DNA from: Pseudomonas fluorescens | Lineage (GTDB): Bacteria > Pseudomonadota > Gammaproteobacteria > Pseudomonadales > Pseudomonadaceae | DNA: 64,000 bases | NCBI RefSeq assembly: GCF_001307275.1 | Contig: NZ_CP012831.1 | Coordinates: forward strand, 4,456,501 to 4,520,500 | Direction: 5' to 3' | Shown here: positions 59,496 through 64,000 of the stretch, piece after piece | How the letters are laid out: each line of letters starts with the position of its first letter | Numbering within the stretch: position 1 is the first letter of the stretch | Notes under the pieces: generated by a model | Seen by the model: only the letters and a program-made list of their open reading frames with translations | Told to the model about the DNA's origin: nothing | Database searches by the model: none | Made by a program: the position numbers and the translations under genes

Positions 59496-60148
59496 CTTTG
59501 ATTAAGGATCGCCCCGTGACTGGCTTGTTTATAACGCTTGAAGGCCCGGAAGGCGCCGGCAAGAGCACCAACCGCGAATACCTGGCCGAACGCCTGCGGG
59601 CCGCCGGCATCGAGGTGGTATTGACCCGTGAGCCGGGCGGCACGCCGCTGGCCGAGCGCATTCGCGAGGTACTGCTGGCCCCCCTTGAAGAGGTCATGAA
59701 CCCCGACACTGAGCTGCTGCTGGTGTTCGCTGCCCGGGCGCAGCATCTGGCCGAGGTGATTCGCCCGGCGCTGGCCCGTGGCGCCGTGGTGCTCTGCGAT
59801 CGTTTTACCGATTCGACCTACGCCTACCAGGGCGGCGGCCGGGGCTTGTCCGTGGAGCGCATCGCCGCGCTGGAAACCTTCGTCCAGGGTGACCTGCGAC
59901 CGGACCTTACCCTGGTGTTCGACTTGCCAGTGGAAATTGGCCTGGCCCGCGCCAGCGCCCGTGGCCGGCTGGATCGTTTCGAGCTCGAGGGCCAGGATTT
60001 CTTCAATGCCGTGCGCAACGCCTTCCTGGGGCGCGCCAAGGCCGATCCGGCGCGTTACCTGCTGATCGATGCCGCGCAGCCGCTGACCCAGGTCCAGCAA
60101 TCCCTGGACGGCTTGTTGCCACGTTTGCTGGAGCGTGTCCGTGGCTGA
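59492..60148 (+). CDS. tmk: Thymidylate kinase Tmk
   Basis: The 218-residue kinase has the P-loop GPEGAGKST (18-26), the DR motif (CDRFTDSTYAYQGGGRGL) and the lid region. A second in-frame start, GTG eight codons in, is possible. It overlaps mltG by four bases. Confidence 0.95.
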   Translation: MTLIKDRPVTGLFITLEGPEGAGKSTNREYLAERLRAAGIEVVLTREPGGTPLAERIREVLLAPLEEVMNPDTELLLVFAARAQHLAEVIRPALARGAVVLCDRFTDSTYAYQGGGRGLSVERIAALETFVQGDLRPDLTLVFDLPVEIGLARASARGRLDRFELEGQDFFNAVRNAFLGRAKADPARYLLIDAAQPLTQVQQSLDGLLPRLLERVRG

Positions 60149-61127
60149 AGCCTATCCCTGGCAAGACGGTCTCTGGCAGCAACTGGCCGGTCGTGCCCAG
60201 CATGCCCACGCCTATCTGCTGCACGGCCCGGTCGGCATCGGCAAGCGGGCACTGGCCGAACGCCTGATGGCCAGCCTGCTGTGCCTGCGTCCGGGTGCTT
60301 CGAACGCCTGTGGTGAATGCAAGTCCTGCCTGCTGCTCAAGGCCGGCAGCCATCCTGACAATTACGTGCTGGAACCGGAAGAGGCGGACAAGGCGATCAA
60401 GGTCGACCAGGTCCGGGACCTGGTCAGCTTCGTGGTTCAGACCTCGCAGATGGGCGGGCGCAAAGTGGTGCTGATCGAGCCGGTCGAGTCGATGAACATC
60501 AACGCTGCCAACGCCTTGCTCAAGAGCCTCGAAGAACCCTCCGGCGATACCGTGCTGCTGCTGGTCAGCCACCAGCCGAGTCGCTTGTTGCCGACCATCA
60601 AGAGTCGCTGCGTGCAACAGGCCTGTCCGTTGCCGAGCGAAGCGATGAGCTTGCAATGGCTGGCCAAGGCCTTGCCTGAGAACACCGATGAAGAACGTAT
60701 CGAACTGCTGACCCTCGCGGCCGGTTCGCCCCTGGCGGCTGTCAGCCTTCAGACCCAAGGCGTGCGTGAGCAGCGGGCCCTGGTGGTGGATGGGGTGAAG
60801 AAACTGCTCAAGCAGCAGCAATCCCCTACGCAGCTGGCCGAGGGTTGGAACGCCATCCCGCTACTCCTGCTGTTTGACTGGTTCTGCGACTGGTCGAGCC
60901 TGATCCTGCGTTACCAGTTGACCGAAGACGAGGCGGGCCTGGGGCTGGCGGACATGCGCAAGGTGATCCAGTACCTGGCGCAAAAAAGCAGCCAGGATAG
61001 AATCTTGAACATCCAGGACTGGATTCTTGCCCAACGGCAGAAGGTGCTGAGCAAGGCGAACCTCAATCGGGTGCTGTTGCTCGAGGCGCTGCTGGTGCAG
61101 TGGGCGAGTTTGCCTGGTCGAAACTGA
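60141..61127 (+). CDS. holB: DNA polymerase III delta-prime subunit HolB
   Basis: The 328-residue clamp-loader subunit has the P-loop-like GPVGIGKR (29-36) and the zinc cysteines C48, C57, C60 and C63. I start it at the GTG at 60141, which overlaps the tmk stop by eight bases and has GGAG seven bases upstream; a GTG at 60135 is one base from GGAG and less likely. Confidence 0.93.
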   Translation: MAEAYPWQDGLWQQLAGRAQHAHAYLLHGPVGIGKRALAERLMASLLCLRPGASNACGECKSCLLLKAGSHPDNYVLEPEEADKAIKVDQVRDLVSFVVQTSQMGGRKVVLIEPVESMNINAANALLKSLEEPSGDTVLLLVSHQPSRLLPTIKSRCVQQACPLPSEAMSLQWLAKALPENTDEERIELLTLAAGSPLAAVSLQTQGVREQRALVVDGVKKLLKQQQSPTQLAEGWNAIPLLLLFDWFCDWSSLILRYQLTEDEAGLGLADMRKVIQYLAQKSSQDRILNIQDWILAQRQKVLSKANLNRVLLLEALLVQWASLPGRN

Positions 61128-61176
61128 CAGAGACGGCCCAGCTACTAAACTCAGCTCAACCGCAGCGGAGATCAGC

Positions 61177-61533
61177 ATGAACGAACCTGTCAGTCCCGGC
61201 CCACGCAACGGCATCCTGTCCCTGACCATCAAGGACAAGTCGGTGCTTTACGCCGCCTACATGCCCTTCATCAAGAACGGCGGCCTGTTCATTCCGACCA
61301 ACAAGCATTATCGCTTGGGCGATGAAGTGTTCATGCTCTTGAGCCTGATGGACGAGGCGGAGAAAATTCCGGTCGCCGGCAAGGTGATCTGGCTGACCCC
61401 CAAGGGCGCCCAGGGCAATCGGGCCGCCGGCGTAGGCGTGCAGTTCAACGACGGCGACAATTCGGCCCGCAATCAGATCGAAACCCACTTGGCCGGCTCC
61501 CTGAAGTCCGACCGTCCCACCCATACGATGTAG
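61177..61533 (+). CDS. pilZ: PilZ domain protein, type IV pilus related
   Basis: The 118-residue protein matches PilZ itself, which supports type IV pilus assembly. The N-terminal RxxxR and DxSxxG c-di-GMP motifs are missing, as in canonical PilZ. GGCKVIWLTP-like GKVIWLTPKG and AAGVGVQF are present. It follows holB, as in P. aeruginosa. Confidence 0.92.
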   Translation: MNEPVSPGPRNGILSLTIKDKSVLYAAYMPFIKNGGLFIPTNKHYRLGDEVFMLLSLMDEAEKIPVAGKVIWLTPKGAQGNRAAGVGVQFNDGDNSARNQIETHLAGSLKSDRPTHTM

Positions 61534-61544
61534 CCTGGCCTTTT

Positions 61545-62339
61545 ATGCTTGTAGACTCCCATTGTCACCTTGACCGTCTCGACCTCGCTGCCCATGGCGG
61601 TTCCCTGGATGCTGCGCTGGACGCGGCCCGTGAACGGGGTGTGGGGCACTTCCTGTGCATCGGCGTCAGCGCCGACAACGCCGCCGACGTCAAGGCCTTG
61701 GCCGAGCGGTATGCCGATGTCGACTGTTCGGTCGGTATCCATCCACTGGATGTCCAGCCCGATGCCGCGCCGGCGCTCGATTGGCTGTTGCGTGAGCTCG
61801 ATCATCCGCGGGTGGTCGCCATTGGCGAAACCGGCCTGGACTATCACTACGAGCCAGAAGCCGCCGACGTGCAGCAAGCCTCGTTCCGGCTGCACCTGGA
61901 GGCCGCCCGGCAGACCGGCAAGCCGGTGATCATCCACACCCGTGGCGCCCGGGCCGACACCCTGGCCTTGCTGCGTGACGCCGCGCTGCCCCAGGCCGGT
62001 GTGCTGCATTGCTTCACCGAAGACTGGGACATGGCCAAGGCGGCCCTGGACATGGGCTATTACATTTCCTTGTCCGGGATTGTCACGTTCCGCAATGCCG
62101 ATGCCTTGCGCGACGTTGCGAGCAAAGTGCCGGCTGATCGGCTGTTGGTGGAAACCGACTCGCCTTACCTGGCGCCGATTCCGTATCGCGGCAAGCCGAA
62201 CCTTCCGCAATACGTACGGGAAGTGGCGGAATTTCTGGCGATGTTGCGCGGTGAGTCCTACGAACGGTTTGCCGAGCAGACGACGGAAAACTTTAAGCAA
62301 TTGTTTCCGCTGGCTCACGTGCGTTCGGTGGATGCCTGA
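61545..62339 (+). CDS. TatD-family metal-dependent hydrolase (YcfH-like)
   Basis: The 264-residue TIM-barrel nuclease has DSHCHLDRLDL (metal-binding HxH at residues 5-7), AIGETGLDYHYE, HTRGAR, HCFTEDWDMA and VETDSPYLAP. It is probably a DNase or a deacylase; the TatD/YcfH group has both. Confidence 0.93.
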   Translation: MLVDSHCHLDRLDLAAHGGSLDAALDAARERGVGHFLCIGVSADNAADVKALAERYADVDCSVGIHPLDVQPDAAPALDWLLRELDHPRVVAIGETGLDYHYEPEAADVQQASFRLHLEAARQTGKPVIIHTRGARADTLALLRDAALPQAGVLHCFTEDWDMAKAALDMGYYISLSGIVTFRNADALRDVASKVPADRLLVETDSPYLAPIPYRGKPNLPQYVREVAEFLAMLRGESYERFAEQTTENFKQLFPLAHVRSVDA

Positions 62340-62349
62340 ATTTCATGCA

Positions 62350-62476
62350 AAAAAAACCCGGGTTCTGGGGGGTGAATCCGGGTTAAGACCATTAGGAGTA
62401 AAACAAAGGCACGCGGTCCGTTGGTACCTTTATCAGCGTGTCACTTGGGGGAGATGTCGCGCCGACAGTTCAAGTA
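62350..62476 (-). ncRNA. rgsA: RgsA-like small regulatory RNA (probable)
   Basis: On the minus strand a strong terminator, AACCCGG, a C-rich loop, CCGGGTT and eight T residues, ends at about 62350. Upstream lies a Hfq-like U-rich stretch (CCTTTGTTTTACTCC), and about 125 bases before the end a CATACT box (62488-62483) that could be a sigma-S-type -10. The place, between the TatD-like and TetR genes, and the size fit the pseudomonad RgsA RNA. I identify it by position and structure, not by alignment. Confidence 0.6.
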
Positions 62477-62723
62477 TTGATCAGTATGCCAACGCGTCCA
62501 GTCGGGCCGGGGCGGTTTTTAAACAAATTTGGAATACGCTCGCTTCGGATAAGTTCTCACTGTCGGCAAAGCTCGCCAGTGCGGCGCATTGGCGCGGGAA
62601 ACGGCGAGCCGGGTATGTACGGTTTTGTGAAGAACAGTGGCCGAGAACGGATGATCCGTGCATTTTTGCGTAAGTTAGGCATAATACCCGGCTTCGAATT
62701 TTGACCCTTCAGACCTTTTTCTT
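62477..62723. other. Intergenic region upstream of the TetR gene
   Basis: This holds the start region of the minus-strand RNA on the left and the TetR gene's promoter on the right (GGCATAATACC at about 62679-62689 as a possible -10 region). The 88-codon frame at 62438 has no coding character. Confidence 0.4.
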
Positions 62724-63362
62724 ATGCACAAAGAACCCCGTAAGGTCCGTGAGTTTCGCCGCCGCGAGCAGGAAATTCTCGACACCGCGCTCAAGTTGTT
62801 CCTCGACCAGGGTGAAGACAGTGTCACCGTCGAGATGATTGCGGATGCCGTGGGTATCGGCAAAGGCACGATTTATAAACATTTCAAATCCAAGGCGGAG
62901 ATCTACCTGCGCCTGATGCTCGACTACGAGCGCGATTTGAACGAGCTGTTGCATTCGGCCGATGTGGACAAGGACAAGGAGGCCCTGTCCCGGGCCTACT
63001 TCGAGTTCCGCATGCGCGACCCGCAGCGCTACCGCTTGTTCGACCGTCTGGAAGAGAAGGTGGTCAAGGGCAACCAGGTGCCGGAGATGGTCGAGGAACT
63101 GCACAAGATCCGCGCCTCGAACTTCGAACGCCTGACCCTGCTGATCAAGGGCCGGATCAGCGAGGGCAAGCTCGAGGACGTGCCGCCTTATTTCCACTAT
63201 TGCGCTGCCTGGGCGTTGGTGCATGGCGCGGTGGCGCTGTATCACTCGCCGTTCTGGAGCAACGTGCTGGAAGACCAGGAAGGTTTCTTCCAGTTCCTGA
63301 TGGACATCGGCGTGCGCATGGGCAACAAGCGCAAGCGCGACACCGACGTCCCGAGCAACTGA
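62724..63362 (+). CDS. TetR-family transcriptional regulator
   Basis: The 212-residue protein has an N-terminal TetR helix-turn-helix (TVEMIADAVGIGKGTIYKHFKSKAEIYLRL, residues 34-64) and a helical ligand domain rich in charged residues. It lies downstream of pilZ and the TatD-like gene, as in P. aeruginosa; its ligand is unknown. A perfect 10-bp palindrome is found 36 bases after its stop. Confidence 0.92.
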   Translation: MHKEPRKVREFRRREQEILDTALKLFLDQGEDSVTVEMIADAVGIGKGTIYKHFKSKAEIYLRLMLDYERDLNELLHSADVDKDKEALSRAYFEFRMRDPQRYRLFDRLEEKVVKGNQVPEMVEELHKIRASNFERLTLLIKGRISEGKLEDVPPYFHYCAAWALVHGAVALYHSPFWSNVLEDQEGFFQFLMDIGVRMGNKRKRDTDVPSN

Positions 63363-63398
63363 CTGGCCGCAAGGCAACAAGACATTCAGCTGCCTTAT

Positions 63399-63424
63399 TG
63401 CGCCATGTCCGCTTACATGGCGCA
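63399..63424. repeat. Perfect 10-bp palindrome between the TetR and MoaA-type genes
   Basis: TGCGCCATGT at 63399-63408 and ACATGGCGCA at 63415-63424 are exact reverse complements with a 6-base spacer. No T tract follows. It is either a weak terminator or an operator, perhaps for the adjacent TetR protein acting on the next gene. Confidence 0.55.
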
Positions 63425-63518
63425 GTGCCCCAGTAATATACTCAGGCTTGGGTCTTGCGAAATCTTGATTTTCAGGTCAATTATCGCGAGTCCGATTTTT
63501 CTTGTGCCGGAGTGATCC

Positions 63519-64000
63519 ATGATCGTTGACCGTCAAGGCAGGCGTTTCCGTAATTTGCGGATCAGCCTGACCTCAGCCTGCAATTACGCCTGTACCTATT
63601 GCGTGCCTGATGGCAAGCGGTTGGTGGCTGCGCAGGATGAACTGTCGGCCGACGCCATGGCACGCGGCGTGGCCTATTTGATCGAGGCCGCCGGTATCGA
63701 ACGGCTGCGCATCACGGGGGGCGAGCCGCTGGTCAGCCCCAAGCTCGAGCGTTTCATGACGGCTGTAGGGCAGATGGGCCTGGAAGACATCAGCCTGACC
63801 ACCAATGGCCAGTTGCTGGCGAAAAAACTGCCCTTGCTGGTGGACGCCGGTATTCGTCGCATCAACGTTTCCCTCGACACCCTGGACCCCGTTGCGTTTC
63901 GCAGTATCGCCCGTGGCGGTGACCTGGCGACCGTGCTCGACGGCATGGAACAGGCCCGGGCCGCCGGGTTGAAGATCAAGGTCAACATGGTGCCGTTGCG
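63519..64000 (+). CDS. moaA: GTP 3',8-cyclase MoaA-type radical SAM protein (partial, cut by window end)
   Basis: The visible 160 residues begin MIVDRQGRRFRNLRISLTSA and carry the radical SAM cysteines C21, C25 and C28 (CNYACTYC), then RITGGEPLVSPKLE and ISLTTNGQLLAKK. This matches MoaA, the first enzyme of molybdenum cofactor synthesis, though the family's C-terminal second cluster lies beyond the window. GGAG precedes the ATG. Confidence 0.85.
   Translation, partial: MIVDRQGRRFRNLRISLTSACNYACTYCVPDGKRLVAAQDELSADAMARGVAYLIEAAGIERLRITGGEPLVSPKLERFMTAVGQMGLEDISLTTNGQLLAKKLPLLVDAGIRRINVSLDTLDPVAFRSIARGGDLATVLDGMEQARAAGLKIKVNMVPL

Noticed and set aside
62438..62704. 88-codon plus-strand frame upstream of the TetR gene
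   Set aside because: It has no ribosome-binding site and atypical codon use, and it overlaps the predicted promoter region of both the small RNA and the TetR gene.

Overview
The window looks like a chromosomal segment of a Pseudomonas of the fluorescens complex. The evidence is the high-GC pseudomonad coding style, many GTGGGAGCGAGC-type and GTGGCGAGGGAGC-type REP/REPIN palindromes between genes, and long gene orders that match the pseudomonad core (comEC-exbB-exbD-lpxK-trm112-kdsB-ptp-murB; rne/rluC; yceD-rpmF-plsX-fabD-fabG-acpP-fabF-pabC-mltG-tmk-holB-pilZ-tatD). There is no sign of prophage or plasmid genes, insertion sequences or CRISPR.

Layout. 1-1041: the tail of a probable chemoreceptor, a REPIN, and a small membrane protein. 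1310-1853: a Glu-Gly-Glu-Gly tRNA operon with a consensus promoter and a terminator. 2065-8098: an AT-richer accessory block beside the tRNAs. It holds a LysE-type exporter facing a four-gene minus-strand operon (YczE-like membrane protein, AmmeMemoRadiSam-type radical SAM enzyme with an extra C-terminal domain, Cys/Met-metabolism PLP enzyme, fold-I aminotransferase), with a divergent Lrp/AsnC regulator and a perfect 12-bp-arm palindrome in the shared promoter region. I read it as an uncharacterised system that makes or modifies an amino-acid-like small molecule and exports it; this is the best candidate for something new here.

8228-23131: a Flp/Tad pilus locus. It has an AraC-type regulator, two near-identical Flp pilins, prepilin peptidase, an unusual AAA ATPase, RcpC, three pseudopilin/TadG-like proteins, TadZ, TadA, TadB and TadC. 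An array of eight 135-bp REPIN units follows, and then a convergent operon with the secretin (RcpA), TadD and a DUF3613 protein. 23132-32995: a miscellaneous block with an alanyl-tRNA editing protein and divergent LysR regulator, a PA2817-like protein, a FadE-type acyl-CoA dehydrogenase, a transglutaminase-like protein, a glutathione transferase, an ABC-2 exporter and a DUF2062 protein.

33121-39983: competence protein ComEC and the envelope genes exbB, exbD, lpxK, trm112-like, kdsB, low-molecular-weight phosphatase and murB. 40263-44627: a molybdenum hydroxylase operon (2Fe-2S subunit, TAT-exported molybdopterin subunit, XdhC, MobA-like cytidylyltransferase). 44834-51343: RNase E with a leader of about 640 nt, divergent rluC, a HAD phosphatase and a SppA-like peptidase. 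51492-62339: maf and the fatty-acid synthesis cluster through to a TatD-like nuclease. 62340-64000: a probable RgsA-like small RNA, a TetR regulator and the start of a MoaA-type radical SAM gene cut by the window edge.
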